The notes under the pieces: model-generated | The model's input: only the letters and a program-made list of their open reading frames with translations | Told to the model about the DNA's origin: nothing | Databases searched by the model: none | NCBI GenBank assembly: GCA_907163375.1 | Contig: CAJQUW010004447.1 | Location: 1-64,000, forward strand | Direction of reading: 5' to 3' | DNA from: Prostheceraeus crozeri | Lineage: Eukaryota > Platyhelminthes > Polycladida > Euryleptidae | Length of the DNA: 64,000 nt | In this document: positions 11,565 through 22,741 of the stretch, in pieces | Layout of the letters: every line of letters begins with the position of its first letter | How positions within the stretch are numbered: position 1 is the stretch's first letter | Made by a program: the position numbers and the translations under genes

Positions 11565-13756
11565 TAGTGATGATAATTTTCCGGTAAAATTTTGAATCAA
11601 AATTTTACGTAGAAAATTATGGAAAAATTGGAAAATTTTGCAAATTATGGAAAAAATTGGAAAATTACGGAAAATTTTGGACAATTTTGAAAGATTTGAT
11701 TTTTTAGATAGGCCGGCCTATCTAAAAAATCAAATCCGTTACCACTGGGCTATATAATTTGAGCGCTTCAACTGCCGGCAGCTGAGTACCAATAAATTGG
11801 GTCTAATTTGATTTCATCATTATTTCGATTAAAGCGATCGTAGCAATACGATTTCCGTCCACGGAGTTTTGGAGATTCCAGCTTTGCCACCAGGTAGCGA
11901 TGCAAATGGAAAATTTTCCAAAATTTTCAAAATTTTTTGGATAATTTTCCATTGGAAAATTTTGAAATTTATTTTTCGGTGATTGACGTTTCTGCCTTTG
12001 TTTTGGAGACTTATTATAGTCGTTTGAAGGGACTATGTAATGTTCAAAGACCGAAAACTTCTCTATCATCCATGTATGTTAACTTTTGGTAACAACTTCA
12101 CCTTTACCATGTCTATTTCAGATCTTTCCAACTAAATTTCAGACATAAAATGGATTTCAGATTTCTATAGCTGAATTTCAGATATCTGTCAGAAGCTCAA
12201 CTTTGAAAAGATCTTAAATTCAACTGGAGATCTCCAATTCATCTAGATCATATCTGAAATTCATTTGGGCAGATCTGAAATCGATTTGGAAGAACCATCT
12301 GAACTAGAAATGGAGGATGTGTATCCTCAGCGAAGATATCGGACAATACGTCAGAAGTTAGAAGCTATCATAGATATTCTTTTACTCATCACGGATCTTT
12401 AGTGTCCAAATATCTCACAAGTTTACAGTCTTTATATCTTCCAATGTGGACGCTCATGAATACTGTGTGGACTGTGTGCATATACTTCACGTGTTCATCA
12501 ACACATGATCAACGCTGCATAGTAAAGCTTTACTTTCAAGCTAACAATTAGCAAACTCCAAAATGAAGTACATTTTTGCTCCAGATCTTTCACATATTGC
12601 ATGAAATTATACCCCTTTTGTAAAGCAAGATTCACGTTATCCAAACGGTGTCTGTGTGATAATTAAAAATGAGGCACAAGCTACTGGTGGCAAAGGAATG
12701 TTCAAAAATCCGCGGACGGAACTCGTATTGCTACGATCGCTTTAATCGAAATAATGATGAAATCAAGAGTTTTAGACCCAAGATATTCTGGTACGTAGCT
12801 GCCTCGGAAGTGGAAGCGCTTAAATTATAGGACCCATCAAAAAAATCAAAACTTTCAAAATTTTCCAAAATTTCCCATAATTTTCAAATTTTTTCCATAA
12901 TTTTCCACGGAAAATTTTCATCACTACCACCAGGTAGTAGGTACTATAAATTGTTAGCATTTTTAATTATCACACAGTCCGTTTGGGATAACGTGAATCA
13001 ATTGCTTTACAATAGGGGTATAATTTCATGCAATATGAAAGATCTGGAGCAAAAATAATGTACTTTCTTTTAAAGTTTGCTAATTGTTAGCTTCAAAGTT
13101 ATAAGCCTTATTATGCAGCGTTGATCATAGTGATGCAAATTCTCCATGTGTTGATGAACATGTGATGAAGTACAAGCACACAGTCCACGCAGCATTCATG
13201 AGCGACCAAATTGGAAGATATAAAGACTGTAAACTCGTGAGATCGTGACTCGTTTGTAAACTATAGATATCTGTGATGTGTAAAAGGAATATCTATGATA
13301 GCTTCAAACTTCAGGCTCATTGTCCGATATCTTCCTTGAGGATACACATCCTCCATTTCTAGTTCAGATGGTTCAGATAGTTCCAAATCGATTTCAGTCT
13401 GCCCAAATGAATTTCAGACATGATCTAGATGAGTTGGAGATCTCCAGTTGAATTTAAGATCTTTTCAAAGTTGAGCTTCTGACAGATATCTGAAATTCAG
13501 CTAGAGAAATCTGAAATCCATCTTATGTCTGAAATTTAGTTGGAAAGATCTGAAATAGACATGGTAAAGGTGCAGTTGGTACCAAAAGTTGACATACATG
13601 GATGATAGAGAAGTTTTCGGACTTTGAATATTACATAGTCCTTTCAAACGACTATAATAAGTCTCCAAAACAAAGGCAAAAACGTCAATCACCGAAAAAT
13701 AAATTAATTTCCAGAAAAATTTGAAAAAATTAGAAAATTTTCCATTTGCATCACTA
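11565..13756 (+). mobile_element. hAT-type MITE (TAGTGATG...CATCACTA), host of a nested copy
   Basis: Begins TAGTGATG and ends CATCACTA, with an imperfect 8-bp target repeat, GCTAAACA (11557-11564) against GCTGAACC (13757-13764). The related unoccupied sequence at 18831-18842 reads CTGCTCAGCCTC. Non-coding, with AAAATTTT-rich subterminal palindromes. A second copy in the opposite orientation lies inside it at 11895-12926, so about 1.15 kb belongs to this copy. Confidence 0.85.
11895..12926 (-). mobile_element. Nested hAT-type MITE with perfect 8-bp target duplication
   Basis: Termini TAGCGATG and CATCACTA, flanked on both sides by the exact 8-mer CCACCAGG (11887-11894 and 12927-12934). This is what assigns the family to hAT-like elements. 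It is inverted relative to its host copy at 11565-13756 and shares blocks such as the GATATC and AGATCTGAAAT sequences. About 1.03 kb and non-coding. Confidence 0.9.
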
Positions 13757-14955
13757 GCTGAACCTCAAGAGAATCTTCTTAAGCGTGATCAGGCAACAGC
13801 TGCCACTGGCATGGCAAAATCACAGATTCAAAGACAATGATTTGAATTTACTTTGAAGGATGTAAATGGCTCCACATCATTATTCAGATTCAAGAAATGA
13901 AACATTAATTTACTGAATCATAAAATCAAGCCGGTGAAAATTGAATTAAAAATTTGACATTTCAGCCAAGATATAATATTTCAGACAGATATAATATCGT
14001 TACTATACTTATTCATGAAGACTTCCATTATAATACGGAGCATAGAGTGGGGATATATAGGTAGATCGAGTGTCGACCATGGAGTAAGTATATTAGGTAG
14101 AGTGGTAACTCCGCATTTATTAAATCTCCAATGTGCATGCACTTTCGATTTTATTAAATGAACTCAAGGGAGATACATTATCGGAATGGTTTTCAAATGT
14201 CAGATATGCACATTTAAGCAGTTTTGAAGAAATTACAACGGAATTGACTGATCATGATTGCACAAAGCAGAAGGAAATGATATTATTTTACAGATAGTCC
14301 GTGTCTGACAGTCTTGGTGAGGAAATGTTTGTTAACGGTTAAATGATGAACCCGGGTCTGGCCAGACCCGGGCTATCTTTCATACAAGATATCTCCGAAA
14401 CTAAAATCGACAGGAGGCTGAGATTTCATGACTTTTCTACATTATTCGAGTACTCAATCTGAGAGCTTTTGTTAGAGTCCACGATAGTTTGTTTTACTAC
14501 ATCGAGCCTATGACTAGGTAGATGATGAACCCGGGTCTGGCGAGACCCGCCGTGTCTATGGCATAACGGGCTATCTTCTCGTCTGATAACGGTCTTATTT
14601 TCTGTCAGTATGCGCTATTAGTGAAGTTCATGACTTTTCTTACTTACATTCTCACTTTGTAAACCTTAGACTCGACTGTTGTAAAGCATAATGTACTTAC
14701 AAAGTACTTGCAGTACTTGTAAAGCTACTCATCAAGGTCAAATGTTTGTGCATCGTTCGCAGCATCGCCTACCTAACGTGTGTGCTTCTCATGGATTACC
14801 TGCTTGGTAACACATGGTAACATCTAGAGAATCACACACACAAGTACACGCGCGTGCTTATTGCCCATCTGTTTTTCTATTTGATCAGAAGGAATCAAGG
14901 GACCAATAGGAGTCACGAAATCGTCTGATTGAATGAATTCATTTTTCTTCCCTTA

Positions 14956-15661
14956 AGGGGGTGTCACACGGGCAAACTTATCGTCCGATAAGTTTGCCAA
15001 TAAGTTTGCTAGGGGTGTCACACGAGCAAACTTGTTGGCAAACTTATCGTAAGTTTGCTGAAACCGCCGATCTAACTAGTTAGATATTTTCATCAAACTT
15101 GCTCCATTTCTGGTCGCTGATTGGACTGACGCTTATCACTGACATGACGATAATGGTGACGTGTCAGGGTCGAATGATACGGGAAATCCATTTGTGTGTT
15201 CGCTGTCTTTGTAGTTTAATAAATCTGTTCTGAATCACAGACGAGGAAGAGATAGATAGAGTGCATTAAGACTCACACCCTGATACGGTCTGAAGCCATT
15301 TTCCTTCTCTTATCAATAGCATCCTATCTCTGGTAACTCTTCTGCGATGTACGTGTACGTGTGGTGGCTACAACAATGGCTATTGAGGCCCACAATTGTT
15401 TCTTTCGGAACGAAGACATGACTACACTATCTAACACACTCTAACTTCAAAGTGGAGTCACAGTTCGTCTGATCAACAGCATTTGCTCTGACTTTCCCAC
15501 TGTATTTCACAAAGCAAGAAAATGCTATTTTTAGAGTTACATCATCGATGAAATTTGCCAACAAGTTTGCTCGTGTGACAGGGTATATTTTCATCAAACT
15601 TATTTGAGCAAACTTATCGGCGAACTTATCGGACGATAAGTTTGCCCGTGTGACACCCCCT
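14956..15661. mobile_element. Harbinger-like MITE, TTA target duplication
   Basis: The inverted ends AGGGGGTGTCACACGGGC / GCCCGTGTGACACCCCCT are flanked by TTA (14953-14955 and 15662-15664). The 3-bp TWA-type duplication points to PIF/Harbinger. Internally it repeats GCAAACTTATCG and ATAAGTTTGC many times in both orientations. About 706 bp and non-coding. It ends 53 bp before the predicted transposase start codon of its piggyBac host. Confidence 0.8.
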
Positions 15662-15714
15662 TTATATGCACGAAGGAATATTCTGCGATTGTCTACTCAT
15701 GTATTGGTATGTCA

Positions 15715-18368
15715 ATGGCATCTTCTAATGAAAGACGTCAACTACTGCCCCGCAATGCCCGGTCTATTGTATTTGCTAATATCAATCTACAATACGATGC
15801 TGATGAAGAAGAAGACAATTTTCCTGTTGGAATATCAAGTAAGCTGAGTGTGAGGGATCGTTGAAGGCCAATCTATGTGAACAGATTTGAGGGGGAGGGA
15901 GGGTTCGAGGAGCTGTTTAGTGTCTGTTCATAGTGGGAGGGTGAAATGCAATTTATACTAGTACACGTGAATACTTATGGGGAGATTAGAATTAGCTACT
16001 GTTTACGTACTTATATGTAGGATTGTAAGTGGAAGTACCGGTAGAGCCATCCGCTACTATTTTGAAATGACCAGCTTGAATCTTGAGCTATGTTTAGGCA
16101 CAGATAAACATAAGACTAGACTAATGGAGATTTCAGAAGAAGGACCAAGCTTGTACTAAGTACGTACTGCAGCCCGTTGTAAAGTGATCAATCCACTCAG
16201 ATTCATTGACAATAGTTTATTACACAACTCCTTTCAGGCCTACGTGCATTAAGTTGTTGCGTCTTTGCTTTTACAGAAAAGTTCTGTGCCGTAGAGTAGC
16301 CGTAGCCGACATGTACATGTAGGTTGATAACGATGTCACCCATGTTGTGATTGCCTATTGGCTATGCGTGTAGCCTACATTTAGACCTATCAGCAGACAA
16401 CCAGCCGATATTTATGGATATAAAATTTATGGACTGCCGATTGAACTTATCATCTGACTATGTACACTGTACTGCCTATTATTATAGCAATATGTTACAG
16501 ATGTATACATGAACACATGTACGTGTACATCGCTATGCTATACATATGTAGCCCTGCAAATTCAACTTGCCGGTAACTCTAAATGAAATCATCTCCATTT
16601 CAGCTGATGATGTTTGCAGCTAGTGCTGTGATAAATGACAACGATGCAGGCAGCGACGAATATGACTCCCTTGCCGAGATTTCTGGTAAGTGATTTAGCT
16701 CTTGCAAATGTTACACCCATACTTGTTGCAATGATTTTACAATCGGCGTATCATTTCATTTCAGACCAAGTTGCTGCTAGTGGCCATGTCAGTGATGAAG
16801 AGTTGAGTATAGAGGCTTTAGAGGAGATGGATTTCAGCGGAGAAGAGGACGACGACGACGAACTCCCTCCCTAGTGGCACCTGCCCTAAGAGCTCCCACT
16901 GGTCTCTTGTGGTGTCTTCAGACGGCCCAGCAGCATCCACCAGCCAGATAGCCAGTGCGCAACTCTCCGTGCTTCTCACATTGGATTCAGTGTCGGGTTT
17001 CATCCTCAGACACCATCAGAAGCATTCAAGGCATATTTTGGTGACAGTTTGCACCTGACACTTCTCCATACTAATCGTGATGGTCGCCGTATCGCCGCTG
17101 CTAAGCACACTACATGGAGACCATTATCAATGACTGAATTTGAAGCCTTCGTAGGGCTGCATCTGATTGATGGCGCGTTGAAGGCTGGGCACCGTAACAC
17201 TCGGGAGCTTTGGGATCTCAGAAATGGCAATCCGATATTTAGGGCTTCAATGAGTTTCCAGCGATCCCAGCAGATCAAAGCTGCTCTTGGATTTGATAAC
17301 AAGATGAGACGTGACCGCACCGATCCACTGGCTCCTATCCGTGAAGTTGTTGATCAAGTGAACTCAAACTTGGAAAGTCACTATGATCCGGGATCCCTTC
17401 TGTTGATGAGTTGTGTGTTGATGAACAGCTCGTGGAGTTTCATGGTCGTGTTCGCTTTCAACAGTATATACCTTCGAAGTAAGCCTAGAAAGTTTGATAT
17501 AAAGATCTTTTGGATTACGGACGCTGAAAATAGCTTTCCTTTACGCTGCCTTGTGTATGTTGGGAAAGAAACCCTGCCGGAATCGGAGCGAGACTGTCCA
17601 ATCAGTGCATCTGGCCAAGGCATACATGGGTGTCGGGAGGAATATTACAATGGACAATTGGTTTACCTCGGTCAATCTGTGCGATCGACTCACAGATGCC
17701 AAAACTATAGTGTTGTTGGAACCATCCGCAGCAACAGGCGTGGGGTTCCTCCCGCTGCGAAGTCTTCTCAAGGAAGAACGAAAGGTGACTCTCGGCATTT
17801 CGTATCTGGCCAAAAGGTGCTATGCTCCTATTTTGACAAAGGCAATGCACCCGTTCTCCTTCTATCGACAAAGCACACCTATGACAAGCACAACGAGAAT
17901 GAGAAGCCCGAAATCGTGGAATGCTACAATGCGACAAAGTCGGGAGTCGATAACCTAGACAAGTTGGTCCGTACTTACCGAAGCCAACGGAAGTGCCGGA
18001 GATGGCCCTACGGTGTGTTCATGGCACTGATGGATGTTGCTGTTATTGCAGCCATGAGAACAATGGCAGCTACGAACCATTACTCCTTCAAGATGGATCT
18101 TGGCTACGAGATGACCCTCCCTCTTGTTCGTCAACGTGCTACTCATTCTCGTCTAACCAACTCAATCAAAGTGGCCATGGAGTTGGTCGGTATCAAACCC
18201 AACATCTCGCAGCCTGCTGTCGACAGCAACCAGCAACGTCAACACTGTCGGATCTGCTTGGATGAAGGTGTAAAGGAAAAGAAGACTCGCTTCAAATGTG
18301 CTGAGTGTCAAAAAGCCATCTGCATACAGCATGCAACAACCGTCTATTGTTGTCCTGATTGTATGTGA
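15715..18368 (+). pseudogene. piggyBac transposase with spliced acidic N-terminus, frameshifted
   Basis: DDD transposase of the piggyBac family. I predict three exons: 15715-15838 (ATG start, acidic end DADEEEDNF), 16620-16685 (DNDAGSDEYDSLAEIS) and from 16765 (SDEELSIEALEEMDFSGEED). Both introns have GT-AG borders (GTAAGC and GTAAGT donors) and the phases agree. A TAG follows ELPP at 16872. The catalytic region runs 17049-18368: EFEAFVGLHLIDGALKAG, then DEQLVEFHGR readable in another frame near 17420, DAENSFPLRC, MDNWFTS near 17650 (another frame) and NATKSGVDNLDKLV near 17930. The C-terminus has a Cys/His cluster (CRIC...CAEC...CCPDC). The long frame stays open only because paired frameshifts cancel, so several stretches are misread and the enzyme is probably dead. 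Confidence 0.85.
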
Positions 18369-19378
18369 TACTTATGAACTTTCTCCATTACTCAGTAATG
18401 GAATACAGCAGCTGACTATTTCAATTATACTGGTACCTGGATGAATTGTGTTTTACATTATAATACGTACAGTATGTATAGGCCTATAATTGACAACTGC
18501 TATCACTTTTTAGATAAGCCAGATAAACATATATTTCCACAGACTACATGGCATCACCTAAAACAGTTTCACAACATAGGCCTACTGTGGTAAGCATATA
18601 GGCCTAGTTATTAGCTGAAACTAGCTAAATGCAGAAGTGAAGTGATGATAAACCATGGTATTCTAAAATCCAATGTTCCTACAACCTTCACTATAGATGA
18701 ATAGCGGTGCTTATCTTCAATTTTATTACGGGTCTGGGCAGACCCGGGTTCATCATTTACCTAGTCTTACGTGAGGACATCATTTAACCGTTAAATTGGC
18801 AACTCGATGACCTGCGCTACTGCTTTCCTGCTCAGCCTCAAGAGGATCTTCTTAGCCGTGATCAGGCAGCATCTGCTACAAGCATGGCAAAATCTATATT
18901 CAACGACAGTGATTTCAAATAAATTTGAATGATGTAAATGGATCCACACTACTATTCAGATTCAAGAAGTGAAACAAGAACGTAGTGAATCACAAAATCA
19001 TGCCGGTGAAAATTGAATTAAAAACTTGACATTTCAGCCAAGAAAGCACGAAGAATATCGCGACTTTTTCATGGAGACTTCTATTATAATACGGATCATG
19101 AAATTCCCTTGATAATCAGCTTGATTTCCGCTTAGTTAGGATGATCATTATCATATATTCATTGTTTTTGATATCCAACTTGTTTCATACTACTTACAAC
19201 GGGGAGTCATCTCGATAGTATAAAATTGGCAAATTTTTGACTTTTTTCAAATCGCTCAAATAATTTTTTGGACCACGGGAACGTAATCTCCGCAAGAAAC
19301 TGAATCTTTTGATAAAAAAATTTTCTCTGTATACAGATACTTTTTGAGTCGACACTCTACCTATATCCCTACTCCATG

Positions 19379-21125
19379 ACTCAGCATTTATTAAATCCCT
19401 AATGTGCAGCCTATACAATTTCGATTTCATGAGTCGAGACCCAGTATGCCCAGGGCCACCTGTGAGAAATGCAAATTTCTGCACTTTTGGAGGAATCAAC
19501 ACGAATCTGTCTGATCATGATAGCAATACTGAGTAAAGAATGGTATTCCACAAATCCTCCATGTCATGTGATTTGGAGAGGCAGCATACTATATTGTGAA
19601 AAAGTTTGGAAACACCTTCATGTAAACTTACTTTTTTCGATGTTCTCTAAAAATACCTTATAAATAGAATCTGTTAAATGCAAGCTCACTGGTAATCTAT
19701 GTCAAAAGACATTTTCCAGAATGATTTCTGAATATATTGCAATCTGTACAACTGTTTCAAGTGTTTGTGATTCAATATTTAGTATGCCTTCCATTATTTT
19801 TTAAGCAAGCGGAAATACGACGTGGCATTGATTCGATCAAAGCTCGACAGTAGTCGGAATCAGTGTCTTCAAACCATGCACGTCTAACGCTATCAACAAG
19901 CTCACTATACGAAGAGCAACTTTTCTTCGCCCGACGCAACTCTTCTGTTGAATCCAACAATGTTCAATCTGATTAAGATCCGGTGAGTTTCCAGGCCATT
20001 TTTCTAACCATTGAAAACTGGAGGAGGCAATCCAATCACGAACAAGTTTAGCGGAGTAGCAGGGAGCGCCGTCCTGTTCCGAAAGGCAAAAGACTCAAAG
20101 CTTCCGACTATCTTAAAATTATACAGGAAAAAGTCCCCTACTTCATGTCAATTGGAAATGCAAGTATTCTTCAACAGGACGGCGCTCCGTGCTACTTCGC
20201 TAAACTTGTTCGTGATTGGATTGCCTCCTCCAGTTTTCAATGGTTAGAAAAATGGCCTGGAAACTCACCGGATCTTAATCAGATTGAACATTGTTGGATT
20301 CAACAGAAGAGTTGCGTCGGGCGAAGAAAAGTTGCTCTTCGTATAGTGAGCTTGTTGATAGCGTTAGACGTGCATGGTTTGAAGACACTGATTCCGACTA
20401 CTGTCGAGCTTTGATCGAATCAATGCCACGTCGTATTTCCGCTTGCTTAAAAAATAATGGAAGGCATACTAAATATTGAATCACAAACACTTGAAACAGT
20501 TGTACAGATTGCAATATATTCAGAAATCATTCTGGAAAATGTCTTTTGACATAGATTACCAGTGAGCTTGCATTTAACAGATTCTATAAGGTATTTTTAG
20601 AGAACATCGAAAAAAGTAAGTTTACATGAAGGTGTTTCCAAACTTTTTCACAATATAGTAGTTTGCTAAATTAGCAATTCAATGGGTTGACATTGCTAAA
20701 AGCTCAGCTCATGACTCAGCTTTATTATAATAAGATTATTTTCTTAAGCGTGATCAGATCACACTGCCACTAAAAGACTAAAAAATCGCAATCATGGAAG
20801 CTTATCATAATTAGCTTTAAGATGCAAATGGGTGCACATTGCTAGTCAGATTTAAGGAATGACGCCATGTCAATCATAAAATCATGCCGCCGAAAATTCA
20901 ATTAAAAACATGACATCTCAGCTAATTGAAGCAGAGCTCAACTAGATCGCAACTTTTTCTTGAAGACTTGCAGGGACTTGCAGTAATACAGTTCATGAAA
21001 TTTCCTAGATCATCAGCTTAAGTTCCGATTAAAGGCTTTAGCGAATATTCATTCCTTTTGATATCCAAAAATTGCAAAAATTAAGATATTTTAAAAACTA
21101 CTCAAATAATTTTTTGGACCTTCTC
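19379..21125. mobile_element. Diverged family C copy, split by a Tc1 foldback
   Basis: CTCAGCATTTATTAAATCCC at 19379 starts a second, more diverged stretch matching family C (GTCTGATCATGATAGCA; later TAAGCGTGATCAG and CTCAAATAATTTTTTGGACC). It ends near 21125. A palindromic Tc1 derivative is inserted at 19589-20658. I see no inverted terminus at the right, so the copy looks truncated. Confidence 0.6.
19589..20658. mobile_element. Tc1 foldback: two inverted transposase 3' halves
   Basis: Nearly perfect palindrome with arms 19589-20078 and 20173-20658 around a 94-bp centre, bounded by TA (19587-19588 and 20659-20660). Each tip reads CTATATTGTGAAAAAGTTTG inward. Each arm encodes the C-terminal part of a Tc1 transposase. 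On the plus strand about 20170-20290 gives the second catalytic Asp in LQQDGAPCYFAKLV and then WPGNSPDLNQIEHCW, and 20291-20479 gives the tail. The minus-strand tail (19960-19772) is identical over 62 residues. The N-terminal domain and first Asp are absent, so it is not autonomous. Confidence 0.85.
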
Positions 21126-21363
21126 AAAAATTGGCGCTTTTTGAGCTTTGACATTCACTTCAGCCTTGCCTCAGCCTAGGGATGACCATAGAAATGAAAC
21201 TGATCTTGTTTTTCTGAATTCCCTTCACATGCCTATTCGATTGTGGTTTGGCAATGTTGGCGCAATAGTTTCGGAGATCAGCAGGGGTCGGAAAAATACC
21301 CCAGTGCGGCGAGGGTTAACAGATAGTGTATGAATTTACAGAATATGTATATATTCCTTTTTC

Positions 21364-22224
21364 TTTTGTCTCTAAATTTCGTATTCCACTAAATGCGACC
21401 GAAATTGTTCAATAAATTTTTTGTTGTTCAAGTTCTTTTCATGTAGCTTTATGTTCGCATATTTTGGTAATAAGTCATTTTCTTTACAAATGTTGTGGTA
21501 TTTGATATCAAGACTTAATTTTATGCATTTGTGAAAAGATCTTTCGATTTTTCTGTATTGACTTTTTTTTTCTGGTGCTAGTGTTCGCAAGATAATAAAG
21601 GAATACCATTTTATAGAAAAGTAGTTTGTATTGTTACCCGACCTTTCGGACGGTAACGACCGGTCCATTTTCAAGCTTACAATGACTACAAAATTATTGG
21701 AAATGAGATTTAAATGGAAATCTCTGATATAGATATGTACAATGATGCAATAATGATATGTGAAAAAGATCATGGACATCTTAACAACTCAGAACTCTAA
21801 CATAATGTAAAAAGAAAAGCAGACATCAAAATATATCTTGCTTTCCTTAATTATAGCACAATAAGGTGCCGAGTCAGTCCTTTGTCTCTGATATTTAGAG
21901 AAGGGCATCTTTCCTTTATAAGAATTGCCTCGGCGATCTGCAGACTATTTGTGTCTGAGAATCGTGTCAATATTTCCATTCGTCCTTTTGGTTTGATGTT
22001 ATGTTGCTCAATTGAATGATTTTTATGGATCCATTGTTTTCGTGTTGATTACTTCTTACTTTCAGTTCATTTGTTGTATAACCAATATATTGAGCTCTGT
22101 TACAAGACCTCTCTTGGCAAGTGTATTGGTATACAATGTCATGATCAGAACTCCACTTGTCCTCCTTTGCTTTATTGCGCTGTTCAGTAAAAGGATTAGT
22201 GGAATACGAAATTCAGAGACAAAA
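21364..22224 (-). mobile_element. Penelope-like element fragment, family 3
   Basis: Minus strand 22190-21850 encodes a GIY-YIG endonuclease tail (YQYTCQERSCNRAQYIGYTT, later IAEAILIKERCPSLN across a frameshift). Downstream, 21640-21372 encodes the start of the next copy (IERSFHKCIKLSLDIKYHNI, NDLLPKYANIKLH), similar to the N-terminus of family 1 nearby. This is the overlapping pseudo-LTR layout of Penelope-like elements. An inverted repeat of about 29 bp links 21364-21393 with 22195-22224, where the N-terminal frame resumes on the plus strand, so an inverted copy is attached. Too short for a complete element. Confidence 0.75.
21629..21692 (-). ncRNA. Decayed hammerhead-ribozyme-like motif, family 3
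   Basis: In the pseudo-LTR, the minus strand has a GGAC/GTCC helix II-like hairpin around CGGTCGTTACC, followed by GAAA and GGTCGGGTAA. The place expected for CUGAUGA reads TTGAAAA, so the catalytic core seems lost. The call rests on layout similarity to the better motifs in families 1 and 2. Confidence 0.3.
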
Positions 22225-22283
22225 GAAGGAATTAGTATTAATTCGGAAAGAATTGGCTATTTCTCTTATATATATGTATATAT

Positions 22284-22741
22284 GAGACATGTATTGCAGA
22301 AAAGCAAATCGCAATCAATTTTAGATAACTTAAGGTAATATTTTTCAAATGATCGATAAATTGATTTCACTTCGGAACTAGAAAACTTAAAAGCGACTTT
22401 AGAAAACCATTTCACTGCAAAAATATTTATACCGGCGCTTCGGATATTTACACTATCCATCATCAGGGAGTGAAATAATTAGGACATAATACATTTAAGT
22501 AGGAAACAAATTTCAAACTACATATTATTAGGTACTTGAAAAATCAATGTCCTGAAATGTATACAAAGATAGCGAATGATACACTACCAAAGTTAATAGA
22601 AGCATATCTACTAAAACTATAAAGAAATCTAAAGAAGAATAAGGATAAAGTTACAAAACTAAGAGTCGCCTTGTCAAGCCTTGATCTTGCCGATTGAGCT
22701 GGGGTTGGAGGCTTTTGATGAGCAAAGCCTCAGCAATTTCA
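22284..22741 (-). repeat. Downstream pseudo-LTR of Penelope-like family 1
   Basis: Differs from 24937-25391 by a few changes, including an extra AT near 22607. It ends in the ORF start (VNIRSAGINIFAVKWFSKVA) truncated at 22284, where a (TA)-rich stretch takes over. Confidence 0.85.
22408..22478 (-). ncRNA. Hammerhead-ribozyme-like motif, family 1, downstream copy
   Basis: The minus strand shows ATTTCACT, CTGATGA, helix II GGATA-GTGTAAA-TATCC, GAA, a short GCGCCGGTATA segment, then AGTGAAAT, which pairs with the leading ATTTCACT to close helix I. This is the layout of minimal type I hammerheads reported in Penelope-like elements. Activity is not shown. Confidence 0.6.

Larger units (their letters stand above)
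11277..14040. mobile_element. Family C copy, split by nested hAT MITEs
   Basis: Starts CATAGAGTACGCATATTAGG and matches the complete copy at 60003 through TAACTCCGCATTTATTAAAT, AACGGAATTGACTGATCATG and CTCGATGATGACCTGCGCTA. It then breaks at 11564/13757, where a 2.19-kb hAT-type insertion sits, and resumes with CCTCAAGAGAATCTTCTTAA. It is truncated near 14040 at an ATTATAATACGGA block, before the element's right half. Non-coding. Confidence 0.75.
14336..18790 (+). mobile_element. piggyBac-type element, 4455 bp, TTAA duplication
   Basis: The 13-bp inverted termini CGGTTAAATGATG / CATCATTTAACCG are bounded by TTAA (14332-14335 and 18791-18794). The empty site TTTGTTAAATTGGC survives in the copy at 60249. 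Palindromic GGGTCTGGCCAGACCC-type motifs lie just inside the left end (14353 and again near 14535), with one at the right end (about 18729). These are plausible subterminal transposase sites. The element carries a decayed transposase gene and a Harbinger-like MITE at 14956-15661. Confidence 0.95.
14041..19378. mobile_element. Family C copy with inverted terminus, split by piggyBac
   Basis: 14041-14077 is the reverse complement of a family C right end (CATAGAGTGGGGATATATAG...GTCGAC). It touches a left end, CATGGAGTAAGTATATTAGG, at 14078. The element runs to 14335, is interrupted by a piggyBac element at TTAA, resumes at 18791 (ATTGGCAACTCGATGACC) and ends TACTCCATG at 19378. The copy at 60249 (TTTGTTAAATTGGCAACTC) supplies the empty piggyBac site. 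Confidence 0.8.

Noticed and set aside
17541-17937. Minus-strand open frames overlapping the piggyBac transposase
   Set aside because: Shadow frames of the plus-strand coding region with no motifs.
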